From positions 18,308,540 through 18,372,539 of the forward strand of contig CM055114.1 in NCBI GenBank assembly GCA_029204225.1: 64,000 bases of DNA. The letters run 5' to 3'. The first letter of the stretch is position 1, and each line of letters opens with the position of its first letter. Below the pieces are notes generated by a model. It did not search any database. It saw only the letters and a program-made list of their open reading frames with translations, and was not told where the DNA came from. Positions 1 through 10,989 of the stretch are shown piece by piece. This DNA comes from Diphasiastrum complanatum. Its lineage: Eukaryota > Streptophyta > Lycopodiopsida > Lycopodiales > Lycopodiaceae. A program made the position numbers and the translations under genes.

Positions 1-1
1 C

Positions 2-563
2 GAGAGTCAAGAGGGCGAGTATGAAAGGACACCACCTATTCAAGAGCCTGGGGGGAGGTACTTGCCGATAGGAGCAATAAAGGAAAAACCGGTTGGAAGT
101 AAGAGACATTACTTAGACACTCCTTGGGATACATACTCTCCACGTAGTGTGATACCTGAATCTAAGATACCAAAATGGTATGAAAAGATCATGAAGGATG
201 CAAAGCTAAATCAACCAAGATCTAGCACACAAGGTGAATTGAGAAGATCAACGCGGGAAAGGAAGTCTCCCGATCGTTATCATGTGAACTATGCCCTAAT
301 GACTGACATTTTGAAGTGTCGAGAGCCATCAACCTTTGATGAGGCAAAAGATCACAAAGAGTGGCAAAGGGCAATGGAAGAGGAGATAGAATCCATTCAC
401 ATGCATGATACATGGGAGTTGGTTGATCTACCACTTGGAAAGAAACCCATTGACAACAAATGGGTGTGTAGAACAAAGTTTCATGCGGATGGCACGATAG
501 CAAAGTATAAGGCACGCCTAGTAGTGAAGGGTTATGAGCAAAGCAAAGGAATTGACTATCTTA
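2..563 (+). pseudogene. Ty1/copia reverse transcriptase, N-terminal fragment
   Basis: The frame is open from base 2 and carries the start of a copia-type reverse transcriptase (RVT_2). Visible landmarks are WELVDLP, NKWVCRTKFHADG and YKARLVVKGYEQ, the fingers region that precedes the catalytic YVDD box. A basic linker (RRSTRERKSPDRY) sits upstream, as expected between integrase and RT in a copia polyprotein. The domain stops at GIDY, exactly where the LTR of another element (family X) begins; the residues that follow are LTR sequence read as protein. The polyprotein continues off the left edge. This is a truncated, interrupted retrotransposon remnant. Family assignment is secure; the element's own LTRs are not in the window. 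Confidence 0.85.
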
Positions 564-1768
564 TGGAAAAAATCTTAACTAGCATAAACCAAAAAGCATG
601 GAAAATGGAAATAACAAGCAACCACAACAAGAGCATAAGCAAGAGTGATTAGGAAATGAGGATGCTTGAGCTCTCAAAATGATAGAGTCTCCTCCTCTCT
701 ATTTGTAGTGGATTTTTTTCCTTGTCTAACTTGAATCCAAGATCTAGTCAATCTAGCATCAAAGAAACGGAGTTAGTTGTCATGCGTAGGTTCGTTCCCA
801 TGAGAGCAATAGTATAGTTCAGATTTCAACATGAATGGAGGATCTAACACTAACATCCATTAACACTAAGCATTAATGCTACATCCATTAACCCTACTTC
901 CATTAACCCTAAATCAACAACAATGATAGAAACTTACTCTTCTCTCTCTCCCTTTCTCTCTCACAAAAAGCATAAGAAATAGCAATCCCAATAAAGATCA
1001 GATCCAACAATTAGCAAAATCCAAAGAAAGCATGAGAGATGGAGGAGAAGAGAGGAAGAGCAAGGACATTCATCAATCCATTTCTAAAGAGAACCAATCT
1101 GCTTTATTGAAATGAGAAAATGAACATCAGGAACAACTCGAGTTGGTCCCTTTTTATAGTAGAGAGGAGGACTTTGGCCTCTGAATCCTATTGGTCCAGT
1201 CTTGCCTCTCTTTTTATTCAAATTTAAAAAAGTGTGGGAACCATCAAAATTGGAGGGAAACCCAACTTTATTCACTAACTTGACATTTTGGACTTACACA
1301 CGCATGGGTGCCAAATCCCTCTCACTTATTAACTAGGGTTAGGGTTGCCTTGAGATACGCAAACTCTCCAACACTATTAAGCATGAAAATAGTGTACAAA
1401 GGATGTCTTTTTATAAAATGGGGAAGGCCCTTGTCCCAAAATCCTATTGGCTAATATCTAGATTGATCCTATCCATTCATCTTGGACCCAACTTGATCTA
1501 AGGGTCCACAAAAAGTACATTGAAATTTACAAGATTCATGTGAGTCCCAATTTGGACCCAACTCTAAAAAGTAATCTCTAAGTTTAAAAGTGACTTTGGA
1601 CCTCTAGTTTTATTTTAATTCAAAGGCCCAAGTCTATTCTATTTTATTTACAACCTAAGCTTGCGTGCTCATTGGGCCATGGGCTTACGCGACAGGATGC
1701 CATGCCCTCGCAACACATTTTATTGGTCGAATTTATTTATTTACAATTCGTTGAAAATACCCCCAACA
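564..1768 (-). repeat. LTR of family X, copy 1, interrupted by a gypsy solo LTR
   Basis: Bases 564-703 and 1374-1768 match, in order, a contiguous ~531-bp sequence at 8719-9249, so this is one LTR split by an insertion (704-1373). On the minus strand it begins TGTTGGG and ends TTTTTTCCA, giving TG...CA termini. A CCAAT box (minus strand, 1441-1450) and a TATA-like stretch (1411-1418) are oriented for minus-strand transcription, which sets the strand. The left flank is copia RT sequence. The right flank (1769 on) is element-internal sequence that also follows the related LTR ending at 15568. Orientation and ends are well supported; whether this copy pairs with 8719-9249 in one element is not proven. 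Confidence 0.7.
704..1373 (-). mobile_element. Solo LTR of a Ty3/gypsy family (same family as the 20132-31894 element)
   Basis: The reverse complement matches the 5' LTR at 20132-20890 almost throughout, from TGTTGGAG to CCCACTACA. It is bounded by the 5-bp direct repeat CTATT (699-703 and 1374-1378), and an empty-site allele of the host LTR exists at 8719-9249, where CTATT occurs once. This is therefore a solo LTR formed by LTR-LTR recombination after insertion. It lacks a 92-bp segment present in the 20132 copy (20216-20307). A CCAAT/TATA promoter module is present (minus strand, about 1185-1194 and 1150-1158). Confidence 0.93.
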
Positions 1769-1814
1769 GGACCCACGGCCTGAAGTAGTGCCGGTCCCTG
1801 GGCACTCTGCCGGT

Positions 1815-2492
1815 TCAGTAAAGAGTCTTCTTCGCCCGCCTTTGTTGGATCAGGTAGGTCGTGACGTCCTCCATAAAGTTGAGGTGGTCCAATTTCTTCA
1901 AGTCCTTGGGCGTGTGAAGGGACTTGTGGACTCCTCTCAGCCAATCTTGGTTGACCCACGTTTGGAATCTGCGTGTCCATGGATCGCCAAGAAGGACAGC
2001 TCGGTAATACACACGAGCAACTGGCAGCTGATCTTCAACTTTGTCTAAAGGTAGCGCCTTATTAAGATCAAAGAATATGGGAGGGAGAAAATTGTCCCAT
2101 TTAGTTTCTATCCCCATTAGATGCTCTAAGTCTCGGACGTAAGTGGTTGCCGCGCGGACTGTTGGATCAGGACAGTTGATATAGTGATTCGTGAATGTGG
2201 TGAGAGCCCTTTTGGCATCTATATCTGTAGTCCAACCGTACTCTGATGGAATGATCGACCAATTGAAGTTTTGGATTGTGAGCTTGTCCAGAGGGGTGCC
2301 GCATTCCGCCCATTTGGATCGTCGTGTACATGGCAGGAAGTGCGCGTTTACCCGTAATTGTTGCAAACTTGTCACATAAGCCCTAATGGCCGTAGGGTCT
2401 CTTTCAAACAACTGCTGACGCCACTCGGGTTGTGGTTGGAGGGCGGAAAATACTTGCAGTTTCTTGCCCTTGATTATTTGAGCTGAAAACAA
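1815..2492 (-). pseudogene. Unidentified ORF, C-terminal part, beside family X LTR
   Basis: An open stretch of 225 codons ends 46 bp from the family X LTR. I do not recognise a family. It is a globular, mixed-charge sequence with several aromatic clusters (NFNWSI, WDNFLPPIFFDL, RVYYRAVLLGDPW). It is the likely continuation, after a frameshift near 2500, of the coding stretch at 2546-4105 on the same strand. A short segment (PL..V.......YY.AVL..DP) loosely resembles the ORF at 15782-16036, which also lies next to a related LTR, suggesting a shared retroelement-encoded protein. No catalytic motifs, signal peptide or membrane span are visible. The position directly before a 3' LTR is where some gypsy elements carry an extra ORF. 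Function unknown. Confidence 0.45.
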
Positions 2493-2545
2493 TATCTACC
2501 AGCCGTCTCTTGATGACTCATGGGGATACTTTGATAGGAATTCAT

Positions 2546-4105
2546 TTATATTCTCCTCCATGGACTTTGGTCTTCGGAAGGCCCGGCTGGCAGATATGGT
2601 GCGCGAACCTCCGGATGATGTGGCTTGGCCTTCCTCTTGGCTTTGGCTGGTACTTGCGTCTTGGCCCTGATCTCACGTTTCAGCACCCGTGTCTGTTGGT
2701 CCTTGGTCTTGTCCTTCAGACCCTTAATCTTGACTAAATCCCCCTGTTGCTTGTTGGCTTTGGTCCTAGCTTGTACTGGCCTGTGTAGCGTCAAAAACAG
2801 GTGGCGGTGGAATCACCACGGGGGAGGGCTGGGCAGCTCGTGAGTTGCACTTGTCCGATATTTATTGAACTCTGTCTGGTAGTTGTTTAAGATTTGGCTA
2901 TAGACCTGCACTTGACGCTGAAAGAGATTCATTTCTGATTCAGATAGCGATCTTGAGTCTGGTGCAGGTTGAGCTAACCAGATGAGCTTTTCACTTTGTA
3001 GGGCCTAGACTTCCGCCCCCAGGCGCGTATTCTCTGCTTCCAAGATTTGTAATTGCGCATGGATGGGAGGAAGTCGTTGGGATGCTTCGGATTGAAGCTC
3101 TCGTACATTCGTGGAGGCCTCTTTTAGCGCTTTGGAGAGGCTTTGGATACACAGATTGAGGTCCTCTTCCTTCTGCTGTAGCTTGGCAATCTCCCAGTGC
3201 CCTTCTTGTTCATGTTGCTGAGCTAAAATCGGCTCGTGTTGCAGCTTCGTGAGTTTCACTCACAGTTGTGTGTTGCTTGTTGCCAGGTGTAGTACCCTAC
3301 TTTTCAAAATAGCTTTGGCTGCTACCGCCTCAAGGATATATTTGCCCAGAGTCTGGTACGTCGTCGTTAGGTCGGTGAGAGCAAACGATACATTGGCACT
3401 GGTAGGGGCCTGTGTTGTATCGGCCCTGATGACTTGTGGAGTTCTGTCGTCATCATCTTCAATTAGGTTCTCATTGGACCTGTTGCCATCTAGAACGGTG
3501 GGATCAGTCTGATCTGGCGATGGTATGAAAACTTGGTTGAACAAATGCGTCATCAGGCAACGGTTGGTTGCCCTCGGCAATCTTTGATGGCAAAGTAGGT
3601 GGGGTTTGAGAAGCAACTATGGAAACGAGGGTGAGGACGGTTTGTCCAAACGAGAGGATGGGAGAAACATAGGGGAATTGAAGGGTGGTGTGGAGTATGG
3701 AAGAAGACGAGGATGGAGCAGAAAGGATCTGAGGTGGGGGTGAAAAATTGATAGCTTACATCCACGCCAGAGTGTCTAGAGACAACTGAGAATCGGAGGA
3801 ATTAAATATGAGGGGAGCAACGGTGGTGGCAGGAGCGATGGAGGATGCAATGGTGATGGACAAAGGAGTGGATAATGGAACAGAAATGGAAGTGGTACAA
3901 CAGAGGAAACGTGAATAAAAACAGAGACAGTTGTGGATGGAACATAAAGAGGGGTAGTAACAATAGAGACTGGAGTGGAGAGTTGCACGGAAGAAGAAGT
4001 GGCGGTGGTTGATAGAGTCATTAGTGCGGCGGTGGTGGTGCATCTTCGAGTAGTAGGTGGAGATGAAGATGTAGAGGCAGCACCACGCATTCGTTTGTTG
4101 GCCAT
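2546..4105 (-). pseudogene. Unidentified ORF, N-terminal part: Ser/Thr/Pro-rich head, acidic linker, coiled coil
   Basis: One minus-strand frame runs from a plausible start at 4105 (MANKRMRG) to 2546 with several in-frame stops (near 3776, 3260, 3003 and 2795), so it is decayed. In order it shows a Ser/Thr-rich head, a Pro/Leu-rich stretch that may be out of frame, an acidic patch (ENLIEDDDD), a probable coiled coil at about 3005-3260 (heptad-like Leu spacing around LQQKEEDLNLCIQSLSKAL and LQILEAENTRL), then a Lys/Arg-rich segment. The frame probably shifts into 1815-2492. Conservation of one frame across 1.5 kb despite stops argues for a former protein of roughly 700 residues. No known family is recognised. 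Confidence 0.45.
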
Positions 4106-4339
4106 TTTGTCAGTAACTGTAGGTTGGGAGGAGGTGGATGCTTGAGATGGCGCATAGAGGTTAGTGTGCGGCACGATGGAAGACAAAAGGGATGAGCGGT
4201 GAAAACCATGCACTTTCGTTTCAAGAAATGCGCAGGCAAAATTACACAACAGGGGGACTGTTGTGATATGCTCACGGTTGTTGGGTTTTATGGAGATGGT
4301 GAGTTTGCGAATGAGAAAGCTATGCCAGTCGTATGGCAC

Positions 4340-6480
4340 AATTCAGGGGCTAGGGAATTCCAGAAAGGATTTCACTATCTGACTCAATAACGTGGACTGG
4401 ATTCTGTGCTTGCGAAATGTTGAAATAACCAAAAAGTTATTCAACAGATGTGCAACCGCCTGTATGACTGGTTCCGTGATAGCCTCTATCAGGTAACCGT
4501 TGTTAGTCTGGATGGGGATCTCTGGTGCGGTTTGGACTACGAAAGGTTTTATCAGGGCTTTTTCCTAACGGTGGGAGATGGATTGACGGTCGTCGGACAT
4601 AATGTCAACGGTGACCATCGAGTTTGCATTAATCTTGACCTTGTACGTGGTACCTTGGTATAGGAAGTGGAAGCGTGTACTTCGGCGCTTCCCAAGTGGT
4701 GTAAGCGTGAAGGGCAAGGCCCATGTTGAGACTGGAAAAGCGCCGGGAAAAATCCCAAGTAGGAAAAACAGTGAAAAAGGTAAAAAGGTATGGAAACAAC
4801 AAAAACTGTGAATTACGAGTGTCGGATGGCAAGAATTATAGTTCAGAGCGCAGATCTGGGATTAGTATGAGCAGATGATATCTTGTAGGAAATTTGGTCG
4901 CAAACAGAGAACTTGGTAATTTCAGTATGAATTTCGACAGAGCTTCGCTAGCAAAGGTGACAAATGACTCGAATTCAGCCCTTATATAGCGGAATTTAGA
5001 GTGCGTATTAGGTGAAATCCACTTTTCCTTGTTCAGTTCCATCCAAATTTTGGCAGAGCCTTCTTCACAAAATTCTAAGACCTCAGGGAAGTCTATGAGA
5101 GTTCAGAAGGTGATTTGACTGCCATACGAAGGTTCTGCGAGGATTCAGACTGTCTGCGAGGGTTCAACTCTCGTAGGAAGTCATCTCTCACACAACATGT
5201 TCCTATGATTGTCTTTTCAAGATTAGACCATATAGGCAGGCTAATTTCATTGCTCTGATTCCATTTAGACACCTTGCAAGGGTTGGTTAGATGATCTTGA
5301 TGCTCTGCGAGGGTTTTGAAAATTCAGCTTCTAGGAACCCTCGCACACACTAAAAAAGTGATGATTCTTCCATCAAGAACTCTCGCAAAGATTTTTATGG
5401 ATGCATCTGGGTCAGATCTAGTGACTGTCCAAGTTTCGAGAGCTATCTCCCATGGGATATCTAAAAATCATGAAAAAAATACTCTTTTAGAGTGTTTTTT
5501 GACGAGATTTTGAGATTTTTTTATTTCTAACATTTACAATCTGGCAAACAGCTTCATCCATGCTTGATCTGACTGTTGGTAGTTCTCTGGAAGTTTTGAT
5601 AGATAATTGGTAGCAGATCCACTAGTTCTGGTTGAATTTTGGCATAATCTCCTTCCTCCTTGATCCCATCTGGATCTGGATCCCTCCTGGATTCTAATGG
5701 ATTTCTCCTATCTTGTCAAATCTGGCCAAATCTTGATGGATCTAGCTTGATTTGGCTTGATCTTTCTAGATCTAGCGATGATAGTTTAGCAGAATAGCTT
5801 TTTCGTAATGTGCCACCACCAATTTGGATCTATCTTATTGTGGTGGTTGCAATATGGGAAAGAAGAAAATCATTCGATCAAATGTGGGGTATTCTAGAAA
5901 ATTTTGAGGTTTAATCTAGATCCCAATGTGGTATCTCATTATTTACAAAATCAGAGGCCCTCAAATCTATTTCTCGCTTTTATTTCTTAATAATTTCTTG
6001 AATATAAGACATCAGACTGTTTATATGATTCTTTCCAACATGAAGTTATTCTTCTGAAAGACTGTTATGTCATATAGATTACTACTTGTGTGAATAGACT
6101 TGGAATTCAGATAAATTCTAAGGTTAAAATGTTTCAATTTCTTAAACCATAGAATATCTCTGTTGCATAAATGGATTTCGATGGAATAGTAGTTTCTATC
6201 ACTCAGATTGAAAATATTTGAAGGAGAAGTCATGTTTGCAATGAAGTGAATTCTTTAATGGAAACACTTATTACTAAATTTTCTTGGATTTAGATATTTT
6301 CATATATCATCTTTGTGCAGGATTTCAGATCATTCAAGATCCAATCCATGTCCCTGATCTTTGGTTACAATAAGGAGCAAACCAACAATCCTGCCAACGT
6401 AGAAAAATCAGCATCTACATACAAAATGAGATGCAAACTCTAAGAGATATTGATCAAACATGAACCAAAACATAAAATAT
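4340..6480. other. Non-coding spacer, probably degenerate retroelement leader
   Basis: No supportable coding region is seen. Short open frames here have no recognisable domains. Bases about 5100-5400 contain repeated copies of a CTGCGAGGGTTC-like word in both orientations, reminiscent of the CTTCG-rich words in the untranslated ends of the gypsy element at 20132. Bases 5640-5790 repeat GATCTAGCTTGATTTGG-like words. Confidence 0.5.
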
Positions 6481-7130
6481 GTTTGATGTCCATACAATTA
6501 TAGTACCCTACTATATTTCACACGTGTGGAACCGAAAATAACAATAAATGAGCATTCTACACACAAGATTGCAAGACAACATCAAGATAGTGCACCAATG
6601 AGTAGTAGAACCCAAAGAGAACCATGTATAATGATGAAATGAGAGAGAGAAGAGAGAAGATGTGTCTCTCCATGAGTTACATCCTTTTATAGAGTTTCCA
6701 AATCCTATTTGGCCACTTGGCTTTCCCTCCAAAATGTAAACCCTACTATTTTTAGGTCTAGATTCAATGTACCCAAAGTTCAAATTTGAATCTCTCTCAA
6801 ACTCGACTACCAACTTTCTCACACTTTCAAAAAGCGTTTATTGAATGTATTTTAAACTAATATAACTTCAAAAAGTTTATCTCTAAGTCTAAAATGAGTT
6901 TTGGCCTCTTATTCACAATTTACCAAATGTGACTAAACTAGACTAAACTAGTTGAAATCTCTCACACTCCCTTTTCAACTAGTTTTGGCATAGTTTTGAC
7001 AGTAGAACTTTGATCCAACTTTAGAATGATCTCCATCCGAAGTATAGATCTCCGTTCTAAGGTTCTAAAGTATCTTTCATAATTGATATAGAGAATAGTG
7101 TCCAAATTGGATGCGTCACTATTTCTTACA
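6480..7130 (-). repeat. LTR-like sequence with CCAAT/TATA module
   Basis: The minus strand carries CCAAATAGGATT (6702-6712 as its complement) followed by CTATAAAAGG (6683-6692), the same promoter layout seen in the gypsy LTR and family X LTRs. It is followed by a pyrimidine-rich tract, as in a leader. Termini and target duplication could not be found, so the limits are approximate. It may be an LTR of another element inserted in the spacer. Confidence 0.35.
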
Positions 7131-7412
7131 TCAAGATGTAACTAGAACGTGAAGAACCAAATAGAATGTGAATGAAATGATTCCTCCATGCTTCAAACTT
7201 TGAACTCTCTGGAAATTTACAGCAACCAAACAATAAATTTGAGTGATGACCATTTGCTTGCTTGTCTCCTCCAGCTTTGTCCTTTCTTGATATGTCTCCA
7301 CCATAAAACTCCATGAATGAGCCTCCATCTCCATCTTGCCACAAGATATCATCAAACCTTGATGACTTGGCCATGAATGCATAGCAGCATGCAACTTATG
7401 TTCCCAATCTAA

Positions 7413-8390
7413 TTAGCTAGCTTTAATTGTTTTTGTGAGCACGCTACACGGGATCTTATTGGATGATTCTGCTTGCCCATTACCACGAGGATAATAAGGC
7501 GTATTGGTTATGTGGATCACAAAGAATTCCTCCAACATGACCTTAATGGTCTCATTGATGAAATGACTTCTGCGATTGCTGACTAGCTCCACCGGGCATC
7601 CAAAGCGCACAATGATATTTTCATAAAGGAACTTGGCAGTGGTCCTAGCATCAGCTACTCTTACTGCCTTGGCTTCGACCCACTTGGTGAGATAGTCTGT
7701 GGCTACGATTATGTATCGAGCCTGGGAACTCCTTGCTGCAGGGTGAAGTGGACCAATATAATCCAACCCCCACTTTTTGAATGGTGCTTGGGCTAAAACC
7801 GGGTGCAGTAGGTCAAAATTCAATCTCATTGGTCTTCTCGCCCTTTGGCACACATCGCACTTTTTCAGGTATTCCTCCGTATCCTTATGAATCGTTGGCC
7901 ACCAACATCCTGATTGTAGGATCTTGCGAACTGTAATGTCAGATGCAAAATGGCCTCCACCCATGCCTTCATGTGAAAGCGAAATGATCTAGGTGGCCTC
8001 ATGAGGGAGAATACACTGCCAAAGGATTCTGTCTGGACCTCTTCGATACAACTGGCCGGCAATCAGCTGATAATGTCTAGCCTTCAAGATCAATTTCCGT
8101 TGTTCCGTCTTTGGTAGTGACCCGTCTGGTTGGCCACGCATTAGATATTCAACAATGTCGGCAGCTCATTCTGGTACTGTGTCCACATAAAACAAGGCAG
8201 CATCGGCTAGCTCATCGTCGGGTTGGGTTGCAATCTCCTTTCCCTTGATTCTGTGACACATGATCTGCCATGTAGTGTTATTTTTCCTTGCGAACTACTA
8301 TCCGAAAATCAAATTCCAACAACAAAAGTTGCCATCTGGTGATTCTTCCGGTGTTGCAAGTTTTATTAACTAGCCCTCCCGCCTGTCAAC
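7413..8390 (-). pseudogene. Ty3/gypsy RNase H end and integrase fragment
   Basis: Read on the minus strand, 8390-7965 is a frame-broken tail of RNase H (it aligns by eye with the region ending in ADHVSR in the element at 26277). The stretch 7964-7413 is an integrase: the zinc-binding end (MGGGHF...GCWWPT...CDVCQRARRP) is followed by the catalytic core with GLDYIGP and GNGQAESSNK. The second catalytic aspartate, expected in SDRG, is Asn here (VSNRRSHF). The fragment is closely similar in order and sequence to the integrase of the 20.1-31.9 kb gypsy element but is a different copy. It is bounded by unrelated AT-rich DNA at 7412 and by spacer above 8390. Confidence 0.85.
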
Positions 8391-8568
8391 AAGGGTTAGT
8401 TCACTGGATAGGCACCTAACTATGCATAGATGCTATTTTTAGTTAGTTTTCTGCTTTGCATCTAACTCTACCTCCACTAACACTACTCACACTAACTCTA
8501 CTCTTCCTAAACTAACTTCATCATGATTTTGTGTGAAGAGAGAGGATAGAATAGAAGAGGGAGAAGAA

Positions 8569-8681
<113 letters not shown>

Positions 8682-8718
8682 GATGGAAGTTAGCTCAAAT
8701 GCTCAATTTCATTGCTTA

Positions 8719-9249
8719 TGGAAAAAACCTTAACTAGCATAAACCAAAAAGCACGGAAAATGGAAATAACAAGCAACCACAACAAGAGCATAAGCAAGAG
8801 TGATTAGCAAATGAGGATGCTTGAGATCTCAAAATGATAGAGTCTCCTCCTCTCTATTAAGCATGAAAATAGTGTACAAAGGATGTCTTTTTAAAAAATG
8901 GGGAAGGCCCTTGTCCCAAAATCCTATTGGCTAATATTTAGATTGATCCTATCCATTCATCTTGGACCCAACTTGATCCAAGGGTCCACAAAAAGTACAT
9001 CGAAATTCACAAGATTCATGTGAGTCCCAATTTGGACCCAACTCTAAAAAGTGATCTCTAAGTTTAAAAATGACTTTGGGCTTCTAGTTTGATTTTAATT
9101 CGAAGGCCCAAGTCTATTTTATTTTATTTACAACTTAAGCTTGCGTGCTCATTGGGCCATGGGCTTATGCGCACAGGATGCCATGCCCTCGCAACACATT
9201 TTATTGGTTGAATTTATTTATTTACAATTCATTGGGAATACTCCCAACA
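8719..9249 (-). repeat. LTR of family X, copy 2 (uninterrupted)
   Basis: It matches the split LTR at 564-1768 over its full ~531 bp and supplies the empty-site version without the solo LTR. The minus-strand termini are TGTTGGG and TTTTCCA. The CCAAT box (8921-8930 as complement) is kept, but the TATA core found in copy 1 is altered to a run of A/T (8891-8898). Flanks at 8714-8718 and 9250-9254 are not direct repeats, so it is not a clean solo LTR. It may be the 5' LTR of a rearranged element spanning 564-9249. Confidence 0.7.
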
Positions 9250-9394
9250 AAAAGGAATGCTGAGAGAGAAGAAAAGAGTGAGAGAAGAAAAAGAAATACT
9301 ATGCGGCGAGACCAGTGTGTGACACTCCCCAGTAACGGCACCACTATTGTGTCGTATGGCGACAACCTCGCCTCAACCTGCATAGTACATGAAC

Positions 9395-9396
<2 letters not shown>

Positions 9397-9491
<95 letters not shown>
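9397..9491 (+). repeat. (GA)n microsatellite, ~95 bp
   Basis: A pure GA tract ends 30 bp before the LTR of the copia element starting at 9522. Confidence 0.98.
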
Positions 9492-9493
<2 letters not shown>

Positions 9494-9521
9494 TGTTTGG
9501 AGAGAAAGAGAGAGATGGAGA

Positions 9522-10269
9522 TGTCGTAAAACGTGGATGACCGGCAACGGAAGTTTGAGCGTAGGCGTGTAGGAATGGAAACGCAACAGTTAGCAGCAGA
9601 AATATTCAAGATGAATGATTCAAACAAATTGCGCAAATGAACCATACAATAGTGAGACAAAAATACACTCTGATTAATATCAAACAGTGAGTACAATACT
9701 TGAAGTGATAACTTCAACTTGATTGTTGAGCTTGATTACGCTGGCTACAAATAACTCTGATTGTTAAAACCTTACTTATTTTGATTCAGGTAGTAATATA
9801 TATATTTACAAGTGTCTTTAAAAAATATCTTACAAGCATTGAATGCTATTTACACTAGTCTTTGTATATGTACAAAGTAGGTAACCGCCTTTGGGATATT
9901 TAGTTGTCCAGCTATTTTTAAGGTTGATGATAAGTTGGCAACATCGGTCTGCCATTGTTGCGAAAAATCCGAAAGTACCGAAGGTGCCTTTTGAACAGAG
10001 GAGTTATGCAAATCCCGAAGGTGCGAAAAATCTGAAGGTGTCTTAAAATGTTTAAGGCAAGTTTTAAATGGATTTTGGTTATTATGTCACTTTTTTTGCG
10101 AAGGTGCGAAAAATGCAAAGAAGGCGAAGGTGCCTAAAAAATGTTTAAGGCACAAAAATGGAAGAGTGAAAAAAATGCGAAGGTCCAAAACATGTAGTCG
10201 GCCTTCGGCTGTTTTCAGAATGCTCATTACTTGAACGATTTGTTAAGGCTGAGCGTAAGAAATCTAACA
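9522..10269 (-). repeat. 3' LTR of the copia element
   Basis: On the minus strand it runs from TGTTAGATTTC to GTTTTACGACA. It matches 14345-15085 and, more distantly, the plus-strand LTR at 32593-33588. It contains several GCGAA/CCGAAGGTG-like words. Confidence 0.93.
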
Positions 10270-10280
10270 CTCCCCCTTAA
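10270..10280 (-). promoter_or_regulatory. Polypurine tract
   Basis: The minus strand reads TTAAGGGGGAG immediately before the 3' LTR, the expected primer for plus-strand DNA synthesis. Confidence 0.85.
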
Positions 10281-10499
10281 TGTGGATCCTGAAAAGCTTT
10301 GATCTTTAAATTTAACATATCGTTAAGTCTGAGATGATGTTCCTTTGATAGAGCCTTTGTGAGGCAATCTATTGCCATGTATTTTGTCTTGCGAAAAATC
10401 AATGCTACTTTCTTGCTATTCACTTTTTCTCTAAGTAAGTGATACTTGATTTCAATATGTTTGCTTCAAGAGTGAAATCTCGGATTGAGAGATAGCGCT

Positions 10500-10980
10500 A
10501 CTGTGCTTTGATTGTCACAATAGATTGTTGTAGGAAGTGTTTGTGCAAGGTTGATGTCTGCAAGCAATTCCCTTAGCCAGATTGTCTATTTGATTGCATT
10601 TGTGACAACTGTGTATTCGGATTCTATTGATGATAATGTGACTGAGGTCTGCTTCCAACTGTTCCACGAGATTGGGCCTTGGTTGTATAAAATACAAATC
10701 CAGAAGTTGATTTTATGGTATCGACATCTCCTACCCAATCCGCATCTGTGTAGGCTTCAAGGATGTTGGCAGTTTGGATATCTCCATGGCAGATGCTGAG
10801 AGTTTTTGTTGCTTGGATGTACTTCATGAACTTTGTAGTGCTTGGATTTGATAGGAACTGGCTAAGTGTACTAATTGAATATGCAAGGTTTGATCGTATG
10901 CAGATCATTGCATACATCAGTGAGTCGATAATGGATTGAAACAGGTAGCGCTTCATTTCCTCCTTATTTGTCTCAGTTTG
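10500..10980 (-). pseudogene. copia RNase H domain
   Basis: Readable over most of its length as copia RNase H: SLMYAMICIRSNLAYSISTL, then LEAYTDADWVGD with a catalytic Asp, then STSGFVF. The usual order and motifs are kept, but a frameshift follows TTKAQSRGTV and the end is damaged. It is the last domain of the polyprotein and lies about 220 bp from the polypurine tract. Confidence 0.85.
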
Positions 10981-10989
10981 AGGAGACTG

